Of a stretch of 64,000 nt of DNA, positions 26,887 to 35,557 are shown one piece after another. The stretch spans positions 4,075,001 to 4,139,000 of the forward strand of contig JHVA01000001.1 of NCBI GenBank assembly GCA_000688615.1, written 5' to 3'. The position numbers and the translations under genes were made by a program. Numbering within the stretch: the first letter of the stretch is position 1; every line of letters begins with the position of its first letter. This DNA comes from Acidobacteriaceae bacterium KBS 146 (GTDB taxonomy: Bacteria; Acidobacteriota; Terriglobia; Terriglobales; Acidobacteriaceae). The notes beneath the pieces are model-generated. The model did not search any database. It saw only the letters and a program-made list of their open reading frames with translations, and had not been told where the DNA came from.

Positions 26887-27543
26887 ATGTCATTGCGCAT
26901 TAACGACGTAGCTCCTGACTTTACCGCGGAAACGACACATGGCACGATTCATTTTCATGAGTGGATTGGCGATAACTGGGCTGTCCTCTTCTCGCACCCG
27001 AAGGACTTCACCCCCGTCTGCACGACGGAGCTGGGAGCCGTTGCAACGCTCGAAAAGCAGTTTGCCGCACGCGGAGCCAAGGTGATTGGCCTCAGCGTCG
27101 ATCCGGTCGGCAACCACAGCAAGTGGGCCGTGGACATCAAGGACGTCAGCGGAGCTGATGTGAATTATCCGATCATTGGCGATCCAGAGCTGAAGGTTGC
27201 CAAGCTGTATGACATGCTGGCGGCAGATGCCGGCGATAGCTGCGAGGGACGTACCCCCGCCGATAACGCCCCGGTTCGCACAGTGTTTGTAATCGGTCCG
27301 GACAAGCGGATCAAGCTGACGCTGGCCTATCCGATGGCGACGGGCCGCAACTTCGACGAGATCATCCGCGTACTGGATTCGCTTCAGCTGACCGCGAAGC
27401 ACAAGGTAGCGACCCCGGCGAACTGGAAGCAGGGAGAGGACATCATCATTACCGGAGCGGTCTCGAACGAAGAGGCGGACAAGCTCTTCCCGGGATACAA
27501 GACGGTCAAGCCGTATCTTCGTACTGCGGCTCAGCCGAAGTAA
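26887..27543 (+). CDS. 1-Cys peroxiredoxin (Prx6-like AhpC/TSA family)
   Basis: 218 aa. SHPKDFTPVCTTELGAVA carries the peroxidatic Cys; later GLSVDPVGNHSKW, YPIIGDPELKVAKLYDML, APVRTVFVIGPDKRIKL and a C-terminal Prx6-type extension (NWKQGEDIIITGAVS). Reduces peroxides, using an external thiol donor. The spacer upstream holds a terminator-like hairpin, suggesting leader control. A perfect hairpin and tRNA-Cys follow directly on the same strand. Confidence 0.94.
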   Translation: MSLRINDVAPDFTAETTHGTIHFHEWIGDNWAVLFSHPKDFTPVCTTELGAVATLEKQFAARGAKVIGLSVDPVGNHSKWAVDIKDVSGADVNYPIIGDPELKVAKLYDMLAADAGDSCEGRTPADNAPVRTVFVIGPDKRIKLTLAYPMATGRNFDEIIRVLDSLQLTAKHKVATPANWKQGEDIIITGAVSNEEADKLFPGYKTVKPYLRTAAQPK

Positions 27544-27567
27544 GGTAATCTATCTGTGAATTGCACT

Positions 27568-27589
27568 CCGCCACGGTTCTCCGTGGCGG
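27568..27589 (+). other. Perfect hairpin between peroxiredoxin gene and tRNA-Cys
   Basis: CCGCCACGG-TTCT-CCGTGGCGG: nine perfect pairs with a four-base loop, eight bases before the mature tRNA 5' end. No T-run follows. It may be a processing or stabilising element, or a terminator of the peroxiredoxin gene. Confidence 0.6.
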
Positions 27590-27597
27590 GGCGTTCA

Positions 27598-27673
27598 GCA
27601 CCGATGGCGAAGTGGCTAACGCGCTGGTCTGCAAAACCAGTATTCGTGGGTTCAATTCCCACTCGGTGCTCCA
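27598..27673 (+). tRNA. tRNA-Cys (anticodon GCA)
   Basis: Acceptor stem GCACCGA (27598-27604) pairs with TCGGTGC (27663-27669). The anticodon stem CTGGT/ACCAG encloses a loop with GCA at 27631-27633. The T-arm is GTGGGTTCAATTCCCAC. The discriminator base is T, as expected for tRNA-Cys, and CCA is encoded (27671-27673). Confidence 0.97.
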
Positions 27674-27688
27674 TCAAGTTCAGTCCAA

Positions 27689-27715
27689 AGCCAGCCAGCA
27701 ATGGCTGGCTTTTTT
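27689..27715 (+). terminator. Terminator after tRNA-Cys
   Basis: AGCCAGCCA-GCAA-TGGCTGGCT, nine perfect pairs, then TTTTT. Starts 16 bases after the tRNA CCA end. Confidence 0.92.
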
Positions 27716-27807
27716 GCGTGTGGGGCTGAAGCTGCCTGCCGCTGAAAGACGCTGAGCGCTTACCCCACTTCCGGGTGATTGCCCTCGTCCATGGTAGGAG
27801 GTCCCCT

Positions 27808-28050
27808 CTACCGGAAGACAAGACCCGGAATGGCGACGAGGCGTTCGAAGGCGACTTCTCCTTCAGGGTCGACAATAACTCGGCTGAGGCGGGTGCCTGA
27901 ACGGATCCGTCGAAATACCTCATTGCCGCTGACCTTTTCCCATAGACCTGGGCCCGATTCGGATAAGACCTGCCTGCCTGCGGGAGGCGGCACATCGGTA
28001 TAGCACGGAACAGCCGGAAGCCACGGACCTCTTTTAGAGTAATCCGGCAA
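27808..28050 (-). CDS. Short hypothetical protein, possible gene remnant
   Basis: 80 aa from a TTG at 28050, ending at 27808. The reading frame is open further upstream for about 35 codons with no ATG. The composition looks protein-like (PPPAGRQVLSESGPGLW, RVIVDPEGEVAFERLV) rather than random. No family recognised. With no good start and a large palindrome just upstream, it may be the 3' remnant of a longer gene. Confidence 0.35.
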   Translation of the reverse strand: MPDYSKRGPWLPAVPCYTDVPPPAGRQVLSESGPGLWEKVSGNEVFRRIRSGTRLSRVIVDPEGEVAFERLVAIPGLVFR

Positions 28051-28133
28051 ATGGATTGTTTCTAAGCCGGAATCAACTTGAGGGCAACTTAGTTTCGGTT
28101 TGCGGGGCCTGGGCAGTTTTGAATTAAAGACGT

Positions 28134-28179
28134 GGGGACAATGATCACTATCCTTGCGGATAGAAAGATCATTGTCCCC
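28134..28179. repeat. Large perfect palindrome (REP-like or terminator)
   Basis: GGGGACAATGATC (28134-28146) is matched exactly by GATCATTGTCCCC (28167-28179), with TATCC-TTGC-GGATA nested between, giving an 18-pair cruciform-like element in 46 bases. It lies between the sugar dehydrogenase stop (28222, minus) and the short open frame above. No T-run. GTGGGGAC...GTCCCC ends resemble REP-type palindromes. Confidence 0.8.
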
Positions 28180-28221
28180 TTGATCGAATCGTTATCGGTG
28201 CTGCCCATCAGGCGATGGCTG

Positions 28222-29445
28222 CTATTTCTTCGGCGTTACGCGGAACACTCCACCCTCTCTGGAATCCTCGAGCATCCATACTGCGCCATCGGGAGCGACC
28301 TCCACGTCACGGATGCGATGACCAACGTCCCAGCGTTCGGCAGGCTTCGCTCCACCCTTACCGTCGAAGGTGATGCGGTTGAGGGTCTTGGATCCGAGAC
28401 CACCGATCAGGGCAGAGCCCTTCCACTCCGGGAACATGGCGCCGTTGTAGAAGGTAAGGTTGCCGGGGGCGATGACCGGTGTCCAGTAGATGACGGGCTT
28501 GGTGAGGTCAGGACGGGTGTCCGGACTTGGGATGGGAACCCCATCGTAGTTGACCGCATAGGAGACCAGAGGCCAGCCGTAGTTCTTGCCGGGCTCGATG
28601 AGATTTAGCTCATCGCCGCCTCGTGGGCCATGCTCGAGCTCCCACAACCGGCCGTCAGGCGCGAAGGCCAGACCATAAGGGGTACGGTGTCCGGAGCTCC
28701 ATGTCTCCGCTGGGGTGAGGTTGGAGCCGGGGAAGGTATAGGTTTTTACGACCGGCGCCGTCTTCGCCGCTTCTGTGTCGGCTGGGGGGTCGATGACGGG
28801 CACGCTTGCCGACCCTGTCTTCCCGGCCATTGGGTTGCCCTTCGCAGGCTTTCCATCCAGCGTCAGCCGAAGGATCTTGCCGAGCGGCTGATTGGGATCT
28901 TGTGCCGGCGTCATCCGTTGTCGATCGCCAACGGAGAGGAAAAGGTATTTGCTATCCGGGGAAAAGGCGATCTGAGCACCGAACTGACCACCCTGGCCGC
29001 GTTCGCCATCGCGCCAGATGACTTTAAGCCCCTCAAGACTGGCCGAATCCTGGCCGATCTTCAGTTGGGCCCGAGCAAGCGCCAGACTTGAGCCACCATC
29101 ACCAGGCTCCGAATAGGTCAGATAAACGTTGTGGTCCTTGGCATAGTGCGGCGAGGTAAAGACGCCCAGCATTCCGCCTTGTCCCTTATGGAGAACAGCT
29201 GGCACATTGCTGACGGGGATCTTGGCTCCCTTTTGCGTTACCACCCACAGGGCACCGACTTTTTCGGTGATCAGCATCCGTCCGTCCGGAAGGAAGGCAA
29301 TCCGCCAGGGCAGATTGAGGGTCGCTACCTGGTTCATGTCGAAAGGAAGGCTGGGCTCGGGCTTCTGCTCACCTGCATTGATCTGCCCATCCGCCTGGCT
29401 CGCCGCCAGAGCCAGAAATAGCCCTGCGATCAGTAACTTTTTCAT
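28222..29445 (-). CDS. Secreted PQQ-dependent sugar dehydrogenase (glucose/sorbosone dehydrogenase family)
   Basis: 407 aa with signal peptide (MKKLLIAGLFLALAASQADG). Beta-propeller landmarks: LNLPWRIAFLPDGRMLITEK, GGMLGVFTSPHYAKDHNVYL, GGQFGAQIAFSPD, SSGHRTPYGLAFAPDGRLWELEHGPRGGDELN and VSYAVNYDG. Related to E. coli YliI, which oxidises aldoses with PQQ in the periplasm. No PQQ synthesis genes are in the window. GAGGG precedes the ATG. Appears monocistronic. Confidence 0.93.
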   Translation of the reverse strand: MKKLLIAGLFLALAASQADGQINAGEQKPEPSLPFDMNQVATLNLPWRIAFLPDGRMLITEKVGALWVVTQKGAKIPVSNVPAVLHKGQGGMLGVFTSPHYAKDHNVYLTYSEPGDGGSSLALARAQLKIGQDSASLEGLKVIWRDGERGQGGQFGAQIAFSPDSKYLFLSVGDRQRMTPAQDPNQPLGKILRLTLDGKPAKGNPMAGKTGSASVPVIDPPADTEAAKTAPVVKTYTFPGSNLTPAETWSSGHRTPYGLAFAPDGRLWELEHGPRGGDELNLIEPGKNYGWPLVSYAVNYDGVPIPSPDTRPDLTKPVIYWTPVIAPGNLTFYNGAMFPEWKGSALIGGLGSKTLNRITFDGKGGAKPAERWDVGHRIRDVEVAPDGAVWMLEDSREGGVFRVTPKK

Positions 29446-29828
29446 CTCGTTTTCCCTCTATCTGTATTGATTGGTCCGGCTCAAGCAAACCCTTCTCGCA
29501 GTGGCTTTTACTTCAGATTTCTCATACGCGTGGACCGTTTGGTCTCTAATTGCAGATCAGCCGTAATCCTCTTCGCATCACGAGGCAAGCCAGATCGGTA
29601 CCCATTTTTTTATAACACCCTCATTAAAGCGAGATACGAATCCCTCCCCGTGAGACTGGCCAACGAAGTTGAATCGTTATAAAGAGATGATATGCCGCAG
29701 CGATCTCTTCTTAGGCCCGATGGTGGGGCTCAACGGCATCAAGTTCTCTGTAGCAGAGGGAGTAGGAGGGCGCTCGATTGTGCTGTCATGGCTCAGCGAG
29801 AGTTGCAGCTGCGCGTGGGACGTGAAGT
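29446..29828. other. Spacer with no recognisable gene
   Basis: 383 bases between two minus-strand genes (the sugar dehydrogenase start and the radical SAM stop). Only short overlapping open frames without family likeness; no strong hairpin or promoter pair was seen. Confidence 0.5.
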
Positions 29829-30857
29829 CTAGTTCTTCAGGATGTGAAAAGTTTGCTCCCCCTGATCCTGTGGGGACTCGGAGAAAGAATTTTTCACGGC
29901 TCTCCAGGTGCCGCCGATCTTGTCGGAGGCTTTGAAGAGGTGACCGGCAGTGAGAGCGCCAAGGACGCGATAATGTCCGACGGCGGCCAGTCCCATCGAC
30001 GCTATACAACCGCACTGAGAACAATCAGGATCTCCGCCAAACTGACAGGGGGTGATTTTGGTCTTGAGATCCGCGGAGATCGTATGGGTCGTCCGAGCGA
30101 AGATACAGTCTTCAGGACTGCTAGGCGGGGAAAGAATCTCCCGAATCACAAATTCCGGCATATCCAGGACGGGATAAAGAGGGCGCAGTCTTAGAAGATC
30201 GTCAACCACAGCAAGGCGCTGATCGTGGTTTAGAATCTCCGGTCCGGTCGCTCCTCGCTGGGGCGTGAAGAGACTGAACCATACTTTGACGATCTGAGGC
30301 TGTTGACTCCAGAAACGGAGAAACTCTTCCAGGTATCCGGAGCGCGAGGCGATGTTCCCTGTAATCGTCGAATGAATCGTGATCCTCGCGTTGGCAATGT
30401 TTTTGAGGATGCGTTCATAGGTAGCGGGCTTGCGTCGCTCATCGTGCTCCGGTTGGAGGCCGTCGATGGAGACGACGATGTTGAGGTACTTGAATTCTTT
30501 CCATTCCGCTGGAATGACGCGAAACGCACTGGTGACGACCTGGGTGTGGATGTTGCGTGCCTCCAGTTCGGGAAGGAGCATCTCAAGCTCCCGATACCGC
30601 ACCATTGGGTCACCCCCGACCAGGGAAACGTGAAGCGGCTTTTCGCGGTCGACGATCGTCAGTATCTTTTGAACCAGCTCGGTGCCCCTGAAGTCGGAAA
30701 GTTGGCGCAGTTCCGTTTCACCGCCGAGGTGGGCAGCATCAAATGCATAGCAACCGGGACAGCGAAGAGGGCACTCCTTCGTTATCTCGATAGAAAGGGA
30801 TGGCTTATGGCCAGCAAGGATACCTGCCCACGCCTGGAGCACTTGACTTGTTTTCAT
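29829..30857 (-). CDS. Radical SAM protein with C-terminal cysteine cluster
   Basis: 342 aa. The radical SAM site CPLRCPGC (Cys29, Cys33, Cys36) follows LSIEITKE; the GGE-like motif appears as VGGDPMVR, and IVVSIDGLQPEHDERR fits the barrel. The C-terminal part has ITPCQFGGDPDCSQCGCIAS, four closely spaced Cys that probably hold an extra Fe-S cluster as in SPASM/Twitch proteins. Substrate unknown. Divergent from the class II aldolase gene with 97 bases between. No precursor peptide gene was recognised nearby. Confidence 0.88.
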   Translation of the reverse strand: MKTSQVLQAWAGILAGHKPSLSIEITKECPLRCPGCYAFDAAHLGGETELRQLSDFRGTELVQKILTIVDREKPLHVSLVGGDPMVRYRELEMLLPELEARNIHTQVVTSAFRVIPAEWKEFKYLNIVVSIDGLQPEHDERRKPATYERILKNIANARITIHSTITGNIASRSGYLEEFLRFWSQQPQIVKVWFSLFTPQRGATGPEILNHDQRLAVVDDLLRLRPLYPVLDMPEFVIREILSPPSSPEDCIFARTTHTISADLKTKITPCQFGGDPDCSQCGCIASMGLAAVGHYRVLGALTAGHLFKASDKIGGTWRAVKNSFSESPQDQGEQTFHILKN

Positions 30858-30954
30858 CAGACCTCGATCTGGTTATAAGATGCATCTTTCCAGGATGCTG
30901 TTCGTTTTGAGCGGCTCAAATATGTTGGAATAGACTGCAAACTAGGAGCTGCCT

Positions 30955-31620
30955 TTGATCGCGAATGGAAACGGAACAGAACACGAACTTCGGCGCGACC
31001 TTGTCAAATTCAGTAAGTGGTTGTATCGGCTGGGGTTTATGCCGGGCAGTTCCGGCAATCTCTCTGTACGGATCAGCGAGGATTGTATTGTCACGACCCC
31101 CACGGGTTGCAGTAAATATCTCCTGCAGCCGGAAGATATGGTCTTGGTGGACCTGGAGGGGAAAAGGATCGCTGGTTTGAAAAAACCGACCAGTGAGATT
31201 GGGATCCATCTCGCGATTTATCGATCCAGACCGGATGTTCAGGCGGTTGTCCATGCGCATCCACCGCTGGCTACGGGGTTCGCCTGCGCGGGCCGCGCAC
31301 TCGACGAACCGCTGTGCGCCGAAGCGATCATGATGCTTGGTCCCGTGCCGCTTGCACCGTATGCAACGACCGGAACAGAGAATCTGGCTGCGAGTCTTCA
31401 GTCGTTGATTCCTGACCATACTGCCATCCTGATGGCGAATCACGGGGCGGTGACCTATGGGGAGAGTCTTCTCGATGCCTTCCTCAAGATGGAGACGGTA
31501 GAGCACTTCGCTCACATCTGCCTGGTTGCCCATCAACTAGGATCAGCGCGTCCCCTTGGGCAACCGGCCGTCGGGGAGTTACTCGAAGCCCGGGCAAAAT
31601 ATCTCAAGAACGCCCGCTAA
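30955..31620 (+). CDS. Class II aldolase/adducin-family protein
   Basis: 221 aa with a TTG start backed by AGGAG seven bases upstream. GFMPGSSGNLSVRI, TPTGCSKYLLQPEDMVLVD, PTSEIGIHLAIYRSRPDVQAVVHAHPP with the zinc-ligand His pair, and LMANHGAVTYG are all present. The family includes L-fuculose-1-phosphate aldolase and ribulose-5-phosphate 4-epimerase; the exact sugar phosphate cannot be told. The convergent GntR/FadR gene follows 22 bases after the stop and the radical SAM gene is divergent. Confidence 0.9.
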   Translation: MIANGNGTEHELRRDLVKFSKWLYRLGFMPGSSGNLSVRISEDCIVTTPTGCSKYLLQPEDMVLVDLEGKRIAGLKKPTSEIGIHLAIYRSRPDVQAVVHAHPPLATGFACAGRALDEPLCAEAIMMLGPVPLAPYATTGTENLAASLQSLIPDHTAILMANHGAVTYGESLLDAFLKMETVEHFAHICLVAHQLGSARPLGQPAVGELLEARAKYLKNAR

Positions 31621-31641
31621 AACTAGGATCAGATCAGTTGC

Positions 31642-32382
31642 TTATGCATCCTGCAGCGTCGGCTCGACAGCGGCGCGGTGACGCAGGATAGCAGCGTTGA
31701 GATGAGCCTGCATCGCTGCGCAGGCCTGTTCGGAATCGTGCTGCATGACTGCCTGGAGAATGGCCCGGTGCTCCTTGACGGAGAGAGGCATTGCCTGCGG
31801 CAACTGAAGAACCTTGGCAACCCCACGTTCCAGCTGTCCGCGAATGACAGCAACCAGATCGAGAATGAGCTTGTTGTTGGAGGCTCGGGCCAGACTGATG
31901 TGAAACTCAAGATCGAGCGCGGCGAACCGCTTTGCATCGTCGATTGACTCTTCCATCTTGATGACAAGATCTTCAAGCTTCTTGAGGTCAGCCGGCTTCG
32001 CGTTTCGGGCGGCACTTGCGGCGGTGATGCCTTCCAGAGCGGAGCGGACCTCCATCAGGTCCTCGATATCGTGCTGCTCTGTGCTCATGCGCCAGTGGAG
32101 TACGGTCTCCATGAACTTTGAGCCATCCATCGCCACCGACGTTCCTTCTCCCGGCCGGGCGGAGAGGACTCCCATGATGGAGAGGCAACGAAGGGCTTCG
32201 CGCAAGGAAGAACGGCTGGCAGCAAATTTGACGCAGAGATCACGTTCGGAGGGAAGGCGCTGTCCTGCCTTGAGATCTCCATTGGAGATCAGGGCGATGA
32301 TCTGCTGCACGATGTCATCGCTGATCGAGCTCTTGCGGATTGGCCGGACTTTCAGACGCATATCAGGTTTGCTGTTGGTCAT
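31642..32382 (-). CDS. FadR-type GntR-family transcriptional regulator
   Basis: About 246 aa from the ATG at 32382 (MTNSKPDM); earlier in-frame ATGs exist (32412, 32490). The N-terminal winged HTH (DIVQQIIALISNGDLKAGQRLPSERDLCVKFAASRSSLREALR) is followed by an FCD effector domain with metal-binding His/Asp (ALDLEFHISLARAS, KEHRAILQAV). These regulators often respond to organic acids or sugar acids; LldR-type members control lactate genes, and a lactate permease lies about 4 kb away. That link is speculative. Confidence 0.9.
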   Translation of the reverse strand: MTNSKPDMRLKVRPIRKSSISDDIVQQIIALISNGDLKAGQRLPSERDLCVKFAASRSSLREALRCLSIMGVLSARPGEGTSVAMDGSKFMETVLHWRMSTEQHDIEDLMEVRSALEGITAASAARNAKPADLKKLEDLVIKMEESIDDAKRFAALDLEFHISLARASNNKLILDLVAVIRGQLERGVAKVLQLPQAMPLSVKEHRAILQAVMQHDSEQACAAMQAHLNAAILRHRAAVEPTLQDA

Positions 32383-32780
32383 GGGAATCAGACCATCTCC
32401 ACGATACAACATTGACTCGGTAAGGCTTAGATCCCCCGTTTTAAACTTTTCCTGGTAGGACCATGCGACCCTAACGAAAATGTGCCTCAAAACGCGGCCT
32501 GCGCTCTACCCGGACGGTTTCGCAGCCAGGGAACCCGAACGGACCTGTCATCTTCGAATACTTTCCTTTGTATCGCAGAGAGTTCCTCAACAAATTGGCG
32601 CGGGGAGATTCCGAGGAGGATATGCATTCCAAAAGGAGAATCTTCATTTCCCAAATGAAGTAAATAAAGAGCGAAGCTTTGACTCCGAGGGCCGGGAAGA
32701 CGGCTTTATTCTTCAGAGATAAAATCGAAGGCACGGCGAAGCCGCCAGCCCGTTGCGCGAGGAAGGGAATCCTGGTTCCG
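32383..32780. other. Spacer, no gene recognised
   Basis: About 400 bases between the divergent GntR regulator and a small secreted protein gene. It contains the upstream in-frame extensions of both genes but no clear motif, hairpin or tRNA. Probably holds both promoters. Confidence 0.45.
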
Positions 32781-33119
32781 ATGGAGATGTGGCCCAATCG
32801 TTCGCTCTGTAAACTGATCGCGGCCCTTTGCCTCGCATGTGGCTTCTGTGCTGCAGCTCCGGGGCAGGGAAGTTCTCAGCAGAGCCAACCAGCCGAGACG
32901 AAGGCCGCGCCGCCACCTTCGAAAGAACCTCTCACTCCAGAAGAAAAGAAGCGGGCCGAACTCCGTGCTGATACCGAAAAGCTGTACCAGTTGACGCAGG
33001 AGCTCAAGGCAGAAGTAGCGAAGAGCAGCAAGGACACGCTCTCGGTCCCAGTGGTCAAAAAGGCGCAGGAGATCGAGAGGCTCGCCAAGAGCATCAAGGA
33101 ACGCTCCCGAAATCAGTAG
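32781..33119 (+). CDS. Small secreted hypothetical protein
   Basis: About 112 aa from the ATG at 32781 (an ATG two codons later is also possible). Signal peptide RSLCKLIAALCLACGFCAAAPG, then a Pro/Gln-rich linker and a charged helical half rich in Lys and Glu (PEEKKRAELRADTEKLYQLT) that may form a coiled coil. No family recognised. Located 117 bases upstream of the ATP-grasp gene on the same strand. Confidence 0.6.
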   Translation: MEMWPNRSLCKLIAALCLACGFCAAAPGQGSSQQSQPAETKAAPPPSKEPLTPEEKKRAELRADTEKLYQLTQELKAEVAKSSKDTLSVPVVKKAQEIERLAKSIKERSRNQ

Positions 33120-33236
33120 GCTCTCCGTTTCATCGCTTTCCCCTGTTGCCAGAGGGCGACCTGCCGGTATGCTGGAGGGGAAGCGCCACATCCCCGTAGG
33201 AATGAAATCAACCATGTTTTCAGGAGGCATCTTCGC

Positions 33237-34487
33237 TTGACACCTCTTCGCGCTGAGAGCGGCTGGCCTCCTGTCGTTGTAGCCAGTGTTTATCAGACTG
33301 GTTTGAACCTGATGCGCGATCTTCTGCGCCGCGGCGTGCGCACGGTTGGAGTCGACTGCGACACCAGCCATGAGGGCTTTCGCTCCTCGTACGGCAAATC
33401 GTATCTCTGCCCCAATCCGGATACTCATCCGGAAGAGTGGGTAGCCTTCATGATCGATCTGGCGAAGCAGCTGGGAGCAAAGCCGGTCATCATTCCTGCA
33501 GCCGATATCTTCGTTTCAGCTCTTGGGAAACACGTCGAGGCTCTCAGGGACCACTACATCTTTTCGCTGGAGTCGATTGCGGTGCAGGCTGCGCTGGCCA
33601 CCAAGGAGCAGCAATACGCAGTCGCCGCTCAGCATGGATTGCCGATTCCGCGCACCGCGTACATCCGGTCCCGCAAGGATCTTGAAGACTTCGCTTCGCA
33701 GGCACGGTTCCCCTGCCTGATCAAGCCTCGGCACCAGCGGGAGTGGGATGCTCTGCCGGCGGGGAATCCGTTGCGGGGACTTAAGCTGACAACCGCCAAT
33801 ACTCCAGAGCAACTCCTGGCCGATTACTCCCACACGGAAGCGCTGCGTCCCGAGGTGGTAGCCCAGGAGATTATCGCCGGCGGCGACGAAGCGAAGTATT
33901 GCTACCTTTCGGTTTATGGCGCAGGCAGTCGCAGGCTGGGGCATGTGGTTGTGCATGAGCTGCGAGCCCATCCTGTCCTCTTTGGCAGCGGCTCAGCGGT
34001 TGAGCCTGTGATCGACCCGGAGATTTCGTCGCTTTGCGATAAGTTTTTGCAGGGTGTTGGATACGTAGGGATCTGTGAGATCGAGGTAAAGCGCGATACA
34101 CGAGATGGCGTTGTCCGTTTGATCGAGGCGAATCCGAGGTACAGTGTCACCGCAGATGCCGCCGTCTATGCGGGCGTCGACATTGGGTGGCTGCATTACC
34201 TCGATCTGATCGGCCAGCCCGTTGATCCAGTCGAAGCTACGCACCTGGGTTACCGTCATATCGTCTTGCGCCGTGATATCCCGGCGATTCCGCGATATGT
34301 TGAGCGCGGCCTGCTTACGTGGGGACAAATTCGAGCGACCTATCGTGGAGAGCTTGCATTCTTCGATTTCGACCGCCGCGACTGGCGTCCGACGGCTGAT
34401 ACCGTGCAGGGTTGCGCTCGTGTCGTCGCCGGGACGTTGCTCCGCTCTCTGGGGCTGAGAAAAAAGCTCTCGCAGCAAGGAGACTGA
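33237..34487 (+). CDS. ATP-grasp family carboxylate-amine ligase-like protein
   Basis: 416 aa, TTG start with AGGAGG nine bases upstream. Pre-ATP-grasp domain: VVVASVYQTGLNLMRDLLRRG. The ATP-grasp core includes PCLIKPRHQREWDAL, the EVVAQEIIAGGDEAKYCYL stretch and VRLIEANPRYSVTADAA with metal ligands. This group joins a carboxylate to an amine or similar; the substrate is unknown. It precedes a polysaccharide deacetylase on the same strand and a convergent GT2 glycosyltransferase, so a role in cell-surface glycan decoration is inferred. Confidence 0.88.
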   Translation: MTPLRAESGWPPVVVASVYQTGLNLMRDLLRRGVRTVGVDCDTSHEGFRSSYGKSYLCPNPDTHPEEWVAFMIDLAKQLGAKPVIIPAADIFVSALGKHVEALRDHYIFSLESIAVQAALATKEQQYAVAAQHGLPIPRTAYIRSRKDLEDFASQARFPCLIKPRHQREWDALPAGNPLRGLKLTTANTPEQLLADYSHTEALRPEVVAQEIIAGGDEAKYCYLSVYGAGSRRLGHVVVHELRAHPVLFGSGSAVEPVIDPEISSLCDKFLQGVGYVGICEIEVKRDTRDGVVRLIEANPRYSVTADAAVYAGVDIGWLHYLDLIGQPVDPVEATHLGYRHIVLRRDIPAIPRYVERGLLTWGQIRATYRGELAFFDFDRRDWRPTADTVQGCARVVAGTLLRSLGLRKKLSQQGD

Positions 34488-34551
34488 CCTCCTTTGGATG
34501 ACTGACATCCAATAGAGTGAGATCGAAAAAGACTGGGAGTGCAGTGATCGA

Positions 34552-35553
34552 ATGTCGAAGAGAGAGTTAGCCGCAACTGTCCTGAAGAACTCGGGAGCTT
34601 TGGCCCTGTTTGAAAGTCTGCGGTCCAAACCAGGAATCCTGATCGTCAATCACCATCGTGTGGGCGATGCAGCTTCTTCGCGTTTTGATCGTGATGTCTT
34701 CAGTGCATCTGCGGAGGCCTTCGAGAGTCAGCTCAGATATTTCAAACGCTATTTTCCTATCGTGGCGGGGGACGAACTGGAAGAGCTGGTCTCGGGAAAG
34801 ACCCCGCTCAAGCGAACCTATGTTGCGGTGACCTTCGACGATGGATATATCAACGATTATCGTGTCTCTTTCCCGATCCTCAAGGCGAACGGTTGCGCTG
34901 GAACCTTCTTTCTGGTGCCACAGTATGTCGGTACCTCCACGATTCCGTGGTGGGATGAGATAGCGTATCTCGTTCGCAACTCTCCCAGAACGCAGCTCGT
35001 GTTTGAGACTCCTGTCCCGGCGGCGATTCGTCTGGACGGCAATCGTGAGGACGCGATCCGCAACGTGCTTCGTCACTACAAGCGTCCTGACAACACGGAT
35101 GGAGAACGCCTCTTACAGGAGCTGCGTGACCAGGCAGGATGCACTCTCCCTGAAACCGGTCGCCGGTTTATCACGTGGGAAGAGGCTCGCGAGATGAAGG
35201 CCGCAGGAATGTCGATAGGCTCGCACACCCAGACCCACGGGATTCTGGGCCAGATGCCACCGGAGAATCAGGCCTGGGAGTTGACTGAATCGCGAAAGAA
35301 TATCGAAGCAGGGATAGGGACCCCGATACGCAGTCTCGCCTATCCAGTAGGTATTCGGGGAGCCTTTGATGAGAAGACCGAGGACATCGCGCAATCCCTC
35401 GGCTATACCATGTGCTTCTCGTTCTACGGCGGAATCAATACTCCTGATCACATGCAACCCATGAATCTGCTGCGGATGGCAACAAATCGCGATTTTCTCC
35501 TGTTTCGCGCCGAGACGGTTCTGCTTTCAAGGTTCGGCAAACTTCCGTACTGA
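34552..35553 (+). CDS. Polysaccharide deacetylase (NodB-like)
   Basis: 333 aa, no signal peptide. NodB motif 1 is TFDDGY (94-99), motif 2 is SHTQTH (224-229); these hold the catalytic Asp and the two metal His. A C-terminal SLAYPVGIRGAFDEKT supplies the later motif. It removes N- or O-acetyl groups from a sugar polymer or lipid-linked glycan. It lies 64 bases after the ATP-grasp gene, probably the same transcript, and is convergent with the GT2 gene (four-base gap). Confidence 0.92.
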   Translation: MSKRELAATVLKNSGALALFESLRSKPGILIVNHHRVGDAASSRFDRDVFSASAEAFESQLRYFKRYFPIVAGDELEELVSGKTPLKRTYVAVTFDDGYINDYRVSFPILKANGCAGTFFLVPQYVGTSTIPWWDEIAYLVRNSPRTQLVFETPVPAAIRLDGNREDAIRNVLRHYKRPDNTDGERLLQELRDQAGCTLPETGRRFITWEEAREMKAAGMSIGSHTQTHGILGQMPPENQAWELTESRKNIEAGIGTPIRSLAYPVGIRGAFDEKTEDIAQSLGYTMCFSFYGGINTPDHMQPMNLLRMATNRDFLLFRAETVLLSRFGKLPY

Positions 35554-35557
35554 CAGA

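Noticed and set aside
27531..27995. Minus-strand open frame of 154 codons with HRVGIEPTNTGFADQ
   Set aside because: It is antisense to tRNA-Cys; this peptide string is a familiar false translation of tRNA complement.
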